From Verrucomicrobiota bacterium (GTDB lineage: Bacteria; Verrucomicrobiota; Verrucomicrobiia; Verrucomicrobiales; Verrucomicrobiaceae), in NCBI GenBank assembly GCA_017301975.1, contig JAFLEI010000033.1, positions 1 through 64,000 on the forward strand: a stretch of DNA of 64,000 nucleotides. Reading direction: 5' to 3'. This document shows, one piece after another, positions 16,641 through 24,818 of this stretch. The notes under the pieces are model-generated. The model was not told where the DNA came from. It did not search any database and saw only the letters and a program-made list of their open reading frames with translations. Position 1 is the stretch's first letter. Each line of letters starts with the position of its first letter. Both the position numbers and the translations under genes were made by a program.

Positions 16641-17249
16641 ATGAAAGAGTTTGCTTACATCCATGACGAGAAAAACAGCCCGTCGCCTTTGCGGGCGGTG
16701 CCTGCTCTCGCCAGTTTTAGCGATGACCAGCTTGATGATGTCCTCAACTCCAGCAGCCTGCTGCAATGCGAGCCGGGCGACCACATCATCAAAGAGGGCA
16801 GCATCGACTCCCGCATCTACGTCCTGCTCAGCGGTGAGCTGGAGGTGCGGGTCGGCACCAAGAAAGTGGCTGCCATCACCCGCATCGGGGAAGTTTTTGG
16901 CGAGCTGGCGCTCGTGAACCATGACAAGCGTCTCGCGTCTGTGATCGCCTCCACGAAGGCGGTGTGCCTGGCGGTGGACCAGAAATTCCTGCAGGACATC
17001 CATCCGCGTGAGGAAGATCCGGACTTCCATGCGGCGCTGTATGAATTTGTGGCTCGTCTTGTGGTGCGGAAGCTGGAGGCCACCTCCAAGCGTCTGGCCG
17101 AGGTGGAAAAGGAGCTGCGTGAGCTGAAGGAAGCGAAAGGTGCTGCGAAGCCAGTCGATGGCAAACCGGCGTCTGCGCCCAACAAGCTCAAGCGTCCGGT
17201 GAAACGGGTGCCTGCGGCGGCGGTGAGAAAACCGGCGCGGGTGAGGTAA
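16641..17249 (+). CDS. Cyclic-nucleotide-binding (CNB) domain protein with coiled coil and basic tail
   Basis: The 202-residue protein has a cNMP-binding fold at about 20-125 (LASFSDDQLDDVL, EPGDHIIKEG, VLLSGELEVRV, IGEVFGELALVN, where FGELALV corresponds to the phosphate-binding cassette). The cassette lacks the usual Arg-Thr/Ala pair in a clear form, so nucleotide binding is not certain. A helical, charged segment (LEATSKRLAEVEKELRELKEA) follows, and the tail is rich in Lys, Arg, Pro and Ala. There is no Crp-type helix-turn-helix, so it is not a standard CRP regulator. The basic tail could bind nucleic acid or a membrane. Confidence 0.8.
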   Translation: MKEFAYIHDEKNSPSPLRAVPALASFSDDQLDDVLNSSSLLQCEPGDHIIKEGSIDSRIYVLLSGELEVRVGTKKVAAITRIGEVFGELALVNHDKRLASVIASTKAVCLAVDQKFLQDIHPREEDPDFHAALYEFVARLVVRKLEATSKRLAEVEKELRELKEAKGAAKPVDGKPASAPNKLKRPVKRVPAAAVRKPARVR

Positions 17250-17478
17250 TTAGCTTGTTGAATCAATCTTCATCTGGAGCGCTTGATACCGAAGCGCGGC
17301 GGGTTGCATTGAGCGACCTGCCGTTGGCTCTATCGTGTTAAACCACGTGCAGTTGAAATGAGACGCGAAGTCACCTCCTTCGCGAGAAGATGGGGGCATG
17401 ACAGCGTGGGACGATCGTGGCGAAGCCCGCCGGTCTGCGGGCGTATTGCCCCCCCATCGGCGTGCGAACGTCCTCGCA

Positions 17479-17550
17479 GTCGGGCGGTTTGGCGGAGGAG
17501 GCGGTGGGCGATAAAAACATGCGCTCGACGCCAAACACGGCCGACCTACG
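17479..17550. repeat. Inverted-repeat element, copy B
   Basis: The left arm GTCGGGCGGTTTGGCG is at 17479-17494 and the right arm, starting CGCCAAACACGGCCGAC, is at 17529-17550. The 14 bases just left of the left arm (CGAACGTCCTCGCA) are identical in copy C, so the repeat unit extends beyond the arms. Confidence 0.88.
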
Positions 17551-17661
17551 GCCGGAGCGTCGGCCTTGAGTGTGTTTGAGAAAACGTCTCCGCTGCGCCC
17601 GGCACTCGGACCGGTTTTTAATTGCTCGTGGTATTAAGCGTTTGGGGTGAAGCGGAGCGGA

Positions 17662-17682
17662 CTTTGTTCCGCAGGAACAAAG
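17662..17682. terminator. 9-bp hairpin with GCA loop near the rlmN 3' end
   Basis: CTTTGTTCC (17662-17670), loop GCA, and GGAACAAAG (17674-17682) form a perfect palindrome 62 bases past the rlmN stop. There is no T-tract. It shares the three-base-loop design of the hairpins at 7400, 19442 and 24108. Confidence 0.5.
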
Positions 17683-17743
17683 CTACTTTGCGGAGCACAT
17701 GACTCGGGGCGTTGGCCTGGGCTTCGATAGCGCGGCCTTTGAA

Positions 17744-18871
17744 TCAGTCCGCGCCAGCGCCGATGGTGATGCGTTTGGCGGGGATGGGGGATTCGATGAT
17801 GCCGAGTTCGGTTTCCTGCTTCAGGCGGAGCTGGCCGCAGGCGGCGGCGATGTCGTGGCCTTTTTCGCGGCGGAGGGTGGCGGTGACGCCGGCATTGAGG
17901 AGCACGGCGAGGAAGGCGTCCTGGGCGGCTTCACTGGGGCGCACCCAGTCAAGGCCATCGACGGTGTTGTAGGGGATGAGATTGACCTTGGCATTGGCGC
18001 TGCGAGCGCGTTTGGCGAGGGCGTGGGCCTGCTGCAGGCTGTCGTTCACATTGGCAATGAGGATGAACTCAAAGGTGAGGAACTGTTTTCGTTTCTGGTT
18101 CCAGTAGTCGAGGGCTTCAAACAGCTCTCCGAGGTTGTGCTTGCGGTTCACGGGCATGATTTTTTCACGCACTTCATCGGTGGCACCGTGGAGGGAGATG
18201 GCGAGGCGGATTTGGAGGGGGAAGTCGGCGAGCTTTTTGATCTGCGGGGCGAGGCCGCTGGTGCTGACGGTCATGTGGCGGGCGCCGATGCCGATGCCCC
18301 ATTCGGCATTGAGGATCTCGATGGCCTTGGTGACGTTGGAGAAATTGGCAAGGGGCTCGCCCATGCCCATGAAGACGAGATTGTCCACGCGCTCTCCGGC
18401 GTAGGCCTCCACCTGCACGATCTGCTCGACGATCTCGGCAGCGGTGAGGTTGCGGGTGAATCCGGCGAGGCCGCTGGCGCAGAACTTGCAGTCGTAGGCG
18501 CAGCCCACCTGGCTGGAGACGCAGAGGGTACGGCGATCTGAAGCGCCCCCGTAGAGGGCGGGATTGGCGGGGATGAGGACGGTTTCGACGTAGCGGCCGT
18601 CGTGGAGCTTGAGGAGGAATTTGCGCGTGGTGTCGCTGGAGCCGGCGACTTTGGCGATGGTCATCGTGCGCGTGACGAAGCGGGTGGCGAGGGCTTCGCG
18701 GGTGGCCTTGGGGAGATTGGTCATCTCCTCGAAAGTGGCGGCGCGTTTGGCGAAGACCCACTCGACGAGCTGTTTGGCACGAAAGGCAGGCTGGCCCAGC
18801 TCGGTGAACACGGCAGAGATCTCCTCCGGCTTCATGCCGAGGAGGCCCTGGGGTGCGGGAGGGATGGTCAT
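17744..18871 (-). CDS. rlmN: 23S rRNA (A2503-C2)/tRNA (A37-C2) methyltransferase RlmN
   Basis: This radical-SAM methyltransferase modifies A2503 of 23S rRNA and A37 of some tRNAs. From ATG 18871 it is 375 residues, the usual length. The [4Fe-4S] cluster motif CAYDCKFC is at C124, C128 and C131. The family motifs GMGEPLAN, STSG, SLHG and the C-terminal RREKGHDIAAACGQL, holding the catalytic Cys, are present. The frame continues upstream to 19291, but this runs into the divergent membrane-protein gene and has no family similarity. Confidence 0.96.
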   Translation of the reverse strand: MTIPPAPQGLLGMKPEEISAVFTELGQPAFRAKQLVEWVFAKRAATFEEMTNLPKATREALATRFVTRTMTIAKVAGSSDTTRKFLLKLHDGRYVETVLIPANPALYGGASDRRTLCVSSQVGCAYDCKFCASGLAGFTRNLTAAEIVEQIVQVEAYAGERVDNLVFMGMGEPLANFSNVTKAIEILNAEWGIGIGARHMTVSTSGLAPQIKKLADFPLQIRLAISLHGATDEVREKIMPVNRKHNLGELFEALDYWNQKRKQFLTFEFILIANVNDSLQQAHALAKRARSANAKVNLIPYNTVDGLDWVRPSEAAQDAFLAVLLNAGVTATLRREKGHDIAAACGQLRLKQETELGIIESPIPAKRITIGAGAD

Positions 18872-18934
18872 AGGCCTGACAGTGGCGGTGAAATGAGGAT
18901 TTGAAATTCGAGATTTGGGTTTGATGCTGCTGGC

Positions 18935-19336
18935 ATGGGAATTCCCGCGCTTATCGCCATGCTGGTCATGATCGTACTGATCGGAGTGGGCATCGGCATT
19001 GGTTTGTTTGCCTGCGCGCTCGCAGCAGGTCTGACGATGCTGGGGGTGGTGTCGAGTTCTGTGGCGCTGGGTTTCTTCACGAAGAAGCCTGCCACGGCAG
19101 TGCGGGCGCTGCTGCTGCAATGCGGCATCCTGGCGGGCATTCCTGCGGGAGCTGTCACGGCGTGGGTGGGCCGGACGGTGCTGGAGAAGGTGGACGAGAG
19201 CTGGATGATCGCCGTGTATGGCGGGATCGGCGGGGCGTTTGCCGGTGCGGTGCTGGCGCTGATGCTGGATTTTATTTTCCGCCGCACGCATGCGTGGGTG
19301 GAGGAGAAGGTGAAGAGGAAGGCGCTGGTGGGTTAG
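18935..19336 (+). CDS. Hypothetical membrane protein
   Basis: The 133-residue protein has hydrophobic segments at about 4-32, 35-48 (weak), 58-76 and 90-112, separated by short basic loops (FFTKKPATAVRA), and a charged tail (RRTHAWVEEKVKRKALVG). Glycine and alanine are frequent in the helices. The gene is divergent from rlmN with 63 bases between the starts. No family is recognised; a small integral membrane protein is the most that can be said. Confidence 0.7.
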   Translation: MGIPALIAMLVMIVLIGVGIGIGLFACALAAGLTMLGVVSSSVALGFFTKKPATAVRALLLQCGILAGIPAGAVTAWVGRTVLEKVDESWMIAVYGGIGGAFAGAVLALMLDFIFRRTHAWVEEKVKRKALVG

Positions 19337-19441
19337 AGCTGAGATCGTGGCCTTCTCGCAAGTGCAATGAGACCATGCCTTTGATGATTGGCGTGCTCTT
19401 GAATGACTTGAGAGTGATGTTTGCCTGAGAACGCGTCGAGT

Positions 19442-19462
19442 TCTTCTCGCGGAGCGAGAAGA
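19442..19462. terminator. 9-bp hairpin with GGA loop between convergent genes
   Basis: TCTTCTCGC (19442-19450), loop GGA and GCGAGAAGA (19454-19462) form a perfect stem four bases from the end of the AraC-type gene on the other strand. There is no T-tract in either direction. Confidence 0.55.
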
Positions 19463-19465
19463 GTA

Positions 19466-20341
19466 CTATGACTGCTTTTCCTGCTCACGGAACTGCGTGG
19501 GGGTGAGCTTGGTCATTTTCTTGAAGTCCTTGGAGAAGAAGAACTGATCGTGGTAGCCGACCTGGCGGGCAATTTCCTTGACGGGGTCGTCGGATTCGAT
19601 GAGGCGGCGCTTGGCCTGATTGATGCGCTCGCGCCGGAGCCAGTCGATGGGGCTGGTGCCGATGGCGGCTTTGAACTGGCGGCTGAAGTGGCTTTCGCTC
19701 ATGCCGCTGAGCTGGGCGAGCTCGACCACGCGCATGGGGAGGTGGAAATAGAGGCGCATGCGTTCGAGCGCCTTGGAGACGGCGGAGGGGAGCTCTGGCT
19801 GCACAAGGCCCGGCTCTGAGAGGCGCACGTGGAATGCGAGGCCGATGATGGCGGCGACGGCGGCGCTGGCGAGTGCGGCATCGCTGGGGCGGGTGCCGCT
19901 CATGAACTGAAAGGCGCGCTCAAACTCCTGCTTCACCGCCTGCTCATTGATGCCTTCGAGAACGGGCTGCGAACGCACCTGGAGGAGTTCGGCGATGCGG
20001 TCCAGGGACCTGCCCTCGATGCGCATCCAGTAGAGCTCCCATGGATCTTTTTTTGCGGCGCCGTAGATGTGGGGGTGGTGGCAGTTGACCCAGAGGAGTG
20101 CGCCGGGTCCGACCTCATGCCGTTTGCCTGCAATCTGGGCCCAGCCGCGGCCTCTGAGGCAGAGGATCAACTCATGGCCGGGGTAGGTTTCGCGCTCGAT
20201 GCGGTGCTCGAAGCCCGCCCTCAAATGGCCTGCGCGCACCACGGAATAAAACAAATCACGCTGCCAGTCCGCAGGTGTGGCGTAAAGATTCGTCATGAAG
20301 ACGGTTTCCTGAGACAACGAAGCCATGGCCGGATAATACAT
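19466..20341 (-). CDS. AraC-family transcriptional regulator
   Basis: The protein is 291 residues from ATG 20341; later Mets at 20326 and 20296 are alternatives. The N-terminal half has a cupin-like sensor (YPGHELILCLRGRGWAQIAGKRHEVGPGALLWVNCHHPHIYG). The C-terminal 100 residues hold two helix-turn-helix motifs of the AraC type (MRVVELAQLSGMSESHFSRQFKAAIGTSPIDWLRRERINQAKRRL, then VKEIARQVGYHDQFFFSKDFKK). Such regulators usually respond to a sugar or small ligand. No obvious target operon is divergent from it; the FmdB gene starts 146 bases away. Confidence 0.92.
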   Translation of the reverse strand: MYYPAMASLSQETVFMTNLYATPADWQRDLFYSVVRAGHLRAGFEHRIERETYPGHELILCLRGRGWAQIAGKRHEVGPGALLWVNCHHPHIYGAAKKDPWELYWMRIEGRSLDRIAELLQVRSQPVLEGINEQAVKQEFERAFQFMSGTRPSDAALASAAVAAIIGLAFHVRLSEPGLVQPELPSAVSKALERMRLYFHLPMRVVELAQLSGMSESHFSRQFKAAIGTSPIDWLRRERINQAKRRLIESDDPVKEIARQVGYHDQFFFSKDFKKMTKLTPTQFREQEKQS

Positions 20342-20405
20342 TCAGGAGCGCGTGGGTGTCGAGCATTGAATTATGAGCCTGCCCCAACGGAGGGGGAAAA
20401 TCCTT

Positions 20406-20434
20406 TTGCAGCAGAGGGGGCCAAGCGGCATACT
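20406..20434 (+). promoter_or_regulatory. Candidate sigma70 promoter for the FmdB gene
   Basis: TTGCAG (20406-20411) is followed after a 17-bp spacer by CATACT (20429-20434), each close to consensus. The downstream ATG at 20488 leaves a normal leader of about 45 bases. Confidence 0.4.
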
Positions 20435-20487
20435 TAGCACCCTGCGGCGCACCTCATTACCCCCGCGCACGCATTTTCCAACACACC

Positions 20488-20787
20488 ATGCCCACTTACG
20501 ATTACGAATGCACGACGTGCGGCCATCAGTTTGAGGCCAAACAGTCAATGAAGGACCCGCATCTTACGGACTGCCCAGTTGAAGGCTGCCCGGGACCGGT
20601 GAAGCGCAAGATCGGGATGGGCGCAGGCTTCATCTTCAAGGGCAACGGCTTTTACATCACAGACTACCGGAGTGATTCGTACAAGGCGGCTGCGAAGAAG
20701 GATTCTGAAAGCGCCTCAGCCTCCACGAGTTCGACGCCTGCTCCCGCTGCCACTCCGCCGGCGCCTGCCAAGGCATCGGGCGCCTAG
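20488..20787 (+). CDS. FmdB-type zinc-ribbon protein
   Basis: The 99-residue protein starts MPTYDYECTTCGHQFEAKQSM and continues with TDCPVEGCPGPVKRKIG, the two-CxxC zinc ribbon of the FmdB family (putative regulatory proteins). It then has FIFKGNGFYITDYR, a conserved short motif of the family. The last 35 residues are Ser, Ala, Pro and Thr-rich and probably disordered. Its exact role is unknown; FmdB was named from an amidase operon. Confidence 0.92.
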   Translation: MPTYDYECTTCGHQFEAKQSMKDPHLTDCPVEGCPGPVKRKIGMGAGFIFKGNGFYITDYRSDSYKAAAKKDSESASASTSSTPAPAATPPAPAKASGA

Positions 20788-20823
20788 AGCCAAGTCCGAG
20801 TTTATTCCCACCCCCCAGCCGCC

Positions 20824-21396
20824 GTGATTCGCCATTTGCTCAAGACATTGCGGCTGCTCGGGATCAGCCTGCTGGCGGGAGCCGCGTGGGTGGCGCATCG
20901 GCCGGCTGATCTGCCTCAGGTGGCCGTGCCGAAGCCTGCGAAAGTCGATGACCTCCTGGACAACATGCGGCAGACGACCCTCAAACATGCGGCGGTGATG
21001 GAGATCAGCGAGGCGGAAATCAACCGTCACCTCGCCACGACGCTGTCAGGAAAAATTCCGGGGATGCTCAGTGAACGCGTCGCGTTTGAAGGCGCGCGGC
21101 TTGATCTGGAGCCGGGCAGTGCACGCCTGATCCTGATCTGGAAGATCCAAGGCCATGCACGCACGGCCAGCGTTGATCTGGCGATCAGCCGCGATGAGAA
21201 GAATTTCCGTGTCGAGGTGCTGCGCGGAGCCTATGGCCATCTGCAACTGCCGCGTGGCATGATGCGACCGCTGCACCCCTCTCTGGAGGCATTGGCCGAG
21301 GCGCTTGACCTGGAAATCCGGGCCTTGTTTCTCATGACGCATATCACCATCGCCAAGGACAAACTCGTGCTCGATCCCCGTTTCCCTCCCGCATGA
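20824..21396 (+). CDS. Membrane-anchored hypothetical protein
   Basis: The 190-residue protein starts with GTG 20824. It has one N-terminal hydrophobic segment (LLKTLRLLGISLLAGAAWVA) as an anchor or signal. The rest looks like a soluble alpha/beta domain (MEISEAEINRHLATTLSG, ARLDLEPGSARLILIWKIQ, LQLPRGMMRPLHPSLEALAEAL) resembling lipid-binding-type folds only in outline. Its stop overlaps the start of the next gene (ATGA), so the two are translationally coupled and may act together at the envelope. Confidence 0.7.
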   Translation: MIRHLLKTLRLLGISLLAGAAWVAHRPADLPQVAVPKPAKVDDLLDNMRQTTLKHAAVMEISEAEINRHLATTLSGKIPGMLSERVAFEGARLDLEPGSARLILIWKIQGHARTASVDLAISRDEKNFRVEVLRGAYGHLQLPRGMMRPLHPSLEALAEALDLEIRALFLMTHITIAKDKLVLDPRFPPA

Positions 21397-24083
21397 ACCG
21401 CCGTTTCTCATCCGCTCTTGCAGGCGTGCTCCTGCATGCCTGCGCCACGCTGCTTGCGGTGGGGCAGACGCCCGCACCTCCGACACCGCAGCTCACGCAG
21501 GCGCAGAAGGAAGCTGCGGCTGCGATCGAAGCGCCCAAGACGGCCATTCCACCGCCGGGCCAGCTTGAAAATGCCCCCCCAGCCAGCACGCCTGCGGCAA
21601 CCGCGCCCGCCGCTCCGGCAGCCTCTGACAACTCGGCGAGCAAGATGCAGGTGCTGGACGCCGTGACCCGAAAGTCTGGGGCCACGGTGGTTCCCCGCGT
21701 GGGGACTCCTGCGGACAAGCTCCCCGTCACGAGTTCCACCAGCACAAGCCGGCAATTCATCGTGCACGGGAAGGTGTTTGAAACCCGCAGCGCGATGTCC
21801 ACGCGGTGTGAAGAGATTTCCGAAGAAGTACGCAAGGTGCTCAATGACCGGGAGCCCTGGGTACTGCCGATTGTCGTGCTGCTGAACACGGGGGAAGAGG
21901 CAGCCAAGTCGAAAGGCCTGCCCATTTCCACCACCATTTCCGAGCTGTCGTTCGGGGGCTTTCATCTTCAAGTCACGATCAACGAAGGCCCGGGGCTGAA
22001 GGCGGAGGATCTGCGGAAGGAACTGGTGCGTGCGCTGCTGGCCGAGCGCATCCTGCGCAATCATCAGAAGATCGAAACGCCGCAGGGACGGCTGCTGCTG
22101 CCCGACTGGATCATGACCGGCGTGCTGCACGCGCTGGACTACCGTGCCAGCCCAGCCCCCAGCGCCATGTTTGCCTCGCTTTTCAAGAGCGGCAAAATCT
22201 ATGGCATCGAGGAGATCATCGAAGCCTCTCCGGTGGAGATGGACAACCTGTCCCGCACGATTTACGAGACCTCCTGCTGCGCGCTGGTGCTGGCGCTGGT
22301 GGATCAGCCCAGCGGGCCGCAGAACCTGAACAAGTTTCTCAATTCCCTGGCGAGCGACCCACGATCCGAACGTGAACTGCTGAGCGCCGCCTTTCCAAAC
22401 TTTGCCGCATCGGCATCAAGCCTGAACAAGTGGTGGTCGCTGCAGCTGGCGGCGCTGGCCAATCCCGGCGTCGCCGAACCGCTCACGCCGGCTGAGAGTC
22501 TCAAGGCCATCGAAGAGGCCATCACGCTGCACTATGAGGCGCTGCCTGCCGCAGTGCCCAAGAACATCAAGCTGCACCCGTTTGTACTCCCGGCGCCGCT
22601 GCCCGTGATCACAGCCAAGGAAAGCCCTGCGCCGATGCCTGCCCAAGCTTCGGCCTCTCCGGGCAAAGCGAAGGCGAAAGAAACGAGCGCCGAAGCCAGT
22701 GAAGAGCCGACCGAGGAGGATCCCAAGACGAAGCGCAGCCTGATACGCCGCCTGCTTTTTCTGGGAGATGCCAGTGAAAAGGGAACCGAACCCAAGGCGG
22801 AGGAACCGGGAACCAAGACCACCGACGGGAAAGAGCAGCCGACCGAAGAAGAAAAGAAACCTGGCTTCATGGGCCGTCTTTTCGGCGCAGGCAGTGACAA
22901 GAAAAAGGCGACGGACGAGCCAGAGGCCCCGGAGAGCAAACCCATGGTCGTAGAAAAAACGGCCGAGGCCTCTGCGGCTGCCGCTGCGGCGGCGGCTGAA
23001 AAAGAGATGCAGGCGGAAGAGGCCAAGAAGCCCGGCTTTATGGGCCGTCTCTTTGGTGCTGGTGGTGGCGAGAAGAAGCCTGCCGACCCACCCGAAGTGA
23101 CCGCTCCTGCTGACAAAAAAGTGTCCGCAAATGCGAGGGAAAAAGCGGCCTCCATCGAAAAACCCAAGGTGTCGGCCAAAAAAGAACCAGAGATCAAAGA
23201 GGAGCCTCAGGAAGAAAAGAAGCCCACGAAGCTCAATCCCTTGAACTGGTTCCGTGGCGGCAAGAAACCTGCCGAGGAGAAGGAGAAGCAGGCGCTTTTC
23301 ACACCCCCGGACACTTTCGAGGTCGCGCGGCTGATTTCGCCGGTGCTGGCAGATGCGTGGCAGATGCTGGCCCCTGCCGCCCCGCGCCCGACCGTGGAGC
23401 CGCTGTTTGGTTACCGCAAAAGCAAACCCAAGGCCGAAGAGCCGCCCAAGGAGGAAGCCCCGCCGCCGAAGAATGCCGAGGAGGACAGGCCTCCCGTCAA
23501 AAAGAGCAGCAAGCCGCGCACGACCAATCCCAATTCCAAACCGGCCTCCAAATCATCCTCGAAAACACCGGACAAACCACATACCACGAATCCAAATGCC
23601 AAGCCCGCCACGCTTGAGCAAATCCAAGCCATGCCCGCTGCTGCAGCGTCCGCCACCGGGCCCGCGCTTGTGAAGGTGGATCTGCCGCTGGAAGAATACC
23701 AGCACATCCTCAAGAACCCGGACCGCTCCAAAATACTGGCCTACAACCTGGCCTCACTGCAGGCGCTGGAACTGCGTGTCAGCGTCTTGTTCCGCCCTGT
23801 GATCCGCGGGTATCTCGTGGCGGTGCACGACATTGATGCCGGAAGGACCAAGGACATGGACAAGCGCCTCGCGGCCTTGCACGAGTTTGCGCTCCTGGCG
23901 TATCAGAAGTCCATCGCCGTGCGTGACTACCTGGACTGGTTTGAGGCCAGTGAAAGCGGGCGCATGTCAGGCAAGTTTGATGACTTCCTGAACCTGCCGG
24001 CCACCATCAAGAAAGAACTGCCGGCGCGCACCGATCCGATCTCGAAGTATCTGGACGCGATCGACAAGGAGTTCACGAAGTAG
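21393..24083 (+). CDS. Large secreted protein with disordered K/E/P-rich region and repeated GFMGRLFGAG modules
   Basis: The 896-residue protein has a signal peptide (SSALAGVLLHACATLLAVG). Residues about 120-390 form an ordered domain containing LLLPDWIMTGVLHALDY, which recalls the WxxEG region of M1/MA-type peptidases but lacks a zinc HExxH, so an inactive peptidase fold is possible. Residues about 400-770 are Lys, Glu, Pro and Ala-rich. They hold two near-identical basic-hydrophobic modules, KKPGFMGRLFGAG, coded near 22857 and 23029, and related ones (RSLIRRLLFLGDA; LNPLNWFRGGKK). The last 120 residues are ordered again. The modules could bind membrane or a partner. It is coupled to the preceding gene by ATGA. 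Confidence 0.75.
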   Translation: MNRRFSSALAGVLLHACATLLAVGQTPAPPTPQLTQAQKEAAAAIEAPKTAIPPPGQLENAPPASTPAATAPAAPAASDNSASKMQVLDAVTRKSGATVVPRVGTPADKLPVTSSTSTSRQFIVHGKVFETRSAMSTRCEEISEEVRKVLNDREPWVLPIVVLLNTGEEAAKSKGLPISTTISELSFGGFHLQVTINEGPGLKAEDLRKELVRALLAERILRNHQKIETPQGRLLLPDWIMTGVLHALDYRASPAPSAMFASLFKSGKIYGIEEIIEASPVEMDNLSRTIYETSCCALVLALVDQPSGPQNLNKFLNSLASDPRSERELLSAAFPNFAASASSLNKWWSLQLAALANPGVAEPLTPAESLKAIEEAITLHYEALPAAVPKNIKLHPFVLPAPLPVITAKESPAPMPAQASASPGKAKAKETSAEASEEPTEEDPKTKRSLIRRLLFLGDASEKGTEPKAEEPGTKTTDGKEQPTEEEKKPGFMGRLFGAGSDKKKATDEPEAPESKPMVVEKTAEASAAAAAAAAEKEMQAEEAKKPGFMGRLFGAGGGEKKPADPPEVTAPADKKVSANAREKAASIEKPKVSAKKEPEIKEEPQEEKKPTKLNPLNWFRGGKKPAEEKEKQALFTPPDTFEVARLISPVLADAWQMLAPAAPRPTVEPLFGYRKSKPKAEEPPKEEAPPPKNAEEDRPPVKKSSKPRTTNPNSKPASKSSSKTPDKPHTTNPNAKPATLEQIQAMPAAAASATGPALVKVDLPLEEYQHILKNPDRSKILAYNLASLQALELRVSVLFRPVIRGYLVAVHDIDAGRTKDMDKRLAALHEFALLAYQKSIAVRDYLDWFEASESGRMSGKFDDFLNLPATIKKELPARTDPISKYLDAIDKEFTK

Positions 24084-24107
24084 GCGAGCGCGACAGGCAA
24101 ACCGGAA

Positions 24108-24126
24108 CCGCACTCGGAGAGTGCGG
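24108..24126. repeat. Dispersed 8-bp-stem hairpin with GGA loop (copy 2)
   Basis: The 19 bases CCGCACTC-GGA-GAGTGCGG are identical to those at 7400-7418. The copy lies in the 59-bp gap between two convergent genes. Confidence 0.85.
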
Positions 24127-24142
24127 ACCACGTCACGCTGGG

Positions 24143-24706
24143 TCAGTTCAGACTCACGTCCTCAGGCATACCGGCCATGACTTGGTAAACCGGGCCCATG
24201 TCCTTGAGAATAGCGGACCACATCTGGGTGGGCTTTTCGACGGTGAGGACGAGGGGACGTGCGGTGGTGGTGATCCAAGAGCGGACTTCGAGCTCGCTTT
24301 CGAGCTGACCGCCGCTCCAGCCGGAGTAGCCGACGAAGCCGCGAACGTCATGACCGAGGCTGAGCGCGTGCAGGGCGTCTGTCACGGACAGGTGCGTCTG
24401 GCAGCGCAGGGTGCGGCGGCGTTTGTTCCAGTGCAGTGCGGCAAAGGCCAGCTTGTCGGTGGAAACGGGTCCGCCTATGAAGACGGGAACTTCGCCGAGA
24501 GCACCGAGATCCTGATCTGGCAGCAGATCGGCCACGGACTGCTCCAGCGGCCGGTTGAGGATGTAGCCGAAGGCGCCGTCCTTGGCATTGTGCGCCGCCA
24601 TGAAGACCACGGAGCGGGCAAAGTTTGAATCGCGCATGGCCGGTGAGGCGAGCAGGAGGCTTCCACTGAGGGAAGACGATGATTCGTTGTTGTGTTCCGA
24701 ATTCAT
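24143..24706 (-). CDS. YqgE/AlgH family protein
   Basis: From ATG 24706 it is 187 residues. The family pattern is clear: SGSLLLASPAMRDSNFARSVVFMAAHNAKDGAFGYILNRPL, then PVFIGGPVSTDKLAFAALH, then VRGFVGYSGWSGGQLESELEVRSWI. The biochemical role of YqgE/AlgH is not established. It is cytoplasmic, with no signal. The frame could extend to 24739, but ATG 24706 gives the standard N-terminus. Confidence 0.93.
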   Translation of the reverse strand: MNSEHNNESSSSLSGSLLLASPAMRDSNFARSVVFMAAHNAKDGAFGYILNRPLEQSVADLLPDQDLGALGEVPVFIGGPVSTDKLAFAALHWNKRRRTLRCQTHLSVTDALHALSLGHDVRGFVGYSGWSGGQLESELEVRSWITTTARPLVLTVEKPTQMWSAILKDMGPVYQVMAGMPEDVSLN

Positions 24707-24750
24707 ATCTTTGTCTGACGCAATAACTACGCCAGCCACTCAATTGCCAT

Positions 24751-24790
24751 CAAAAAAAACGCGCGCTGAATTTTTAAGTTCAGCGCGCGT
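24751..24790 (-). terminator. Rho-independent terminator of the Gfo/Idh/MocA gene
   Basis: A perfect 12-bp stem has the arm ACGCGCGCTGAA at 24759-24770 and its reverse complement at 24779-24790, with an 8-base loop. On the minus strand it is followed by a run of eight T (A-tract 24752-24759). It sits just past the stop of the oxidoreductase gene. This is the strongest intrinsic terminator in the window. Confidence 0.9.
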
Positions 24791-24818
24791 CTGAGCAGAT
24801 CAGGACATCTGGGATGTT

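Larger units (their letters stand above)
17250..17743. other. 494-bp convergent intergenic region with repeats, no gene seen
   Basis: The region lies between the CNB gene and rlmN, which face each other. It contains copy B of the inverted-repeat family and, nearer rlmN, a perfect 9-bp hairpin. Frames in it are Pro/Arg-rich and repeat-derived (RPTARTFAR-like peptides also arise from copy C), so I call none of them. Confidence 0.7.

Noticed and set aside
17250..17534. Minus-strand Pro/Arg-rich frame in the 17.3 kb gap
   Set aside because: It translates the inverted-repeat element; similar RPTARTF peptides arise from copy C.
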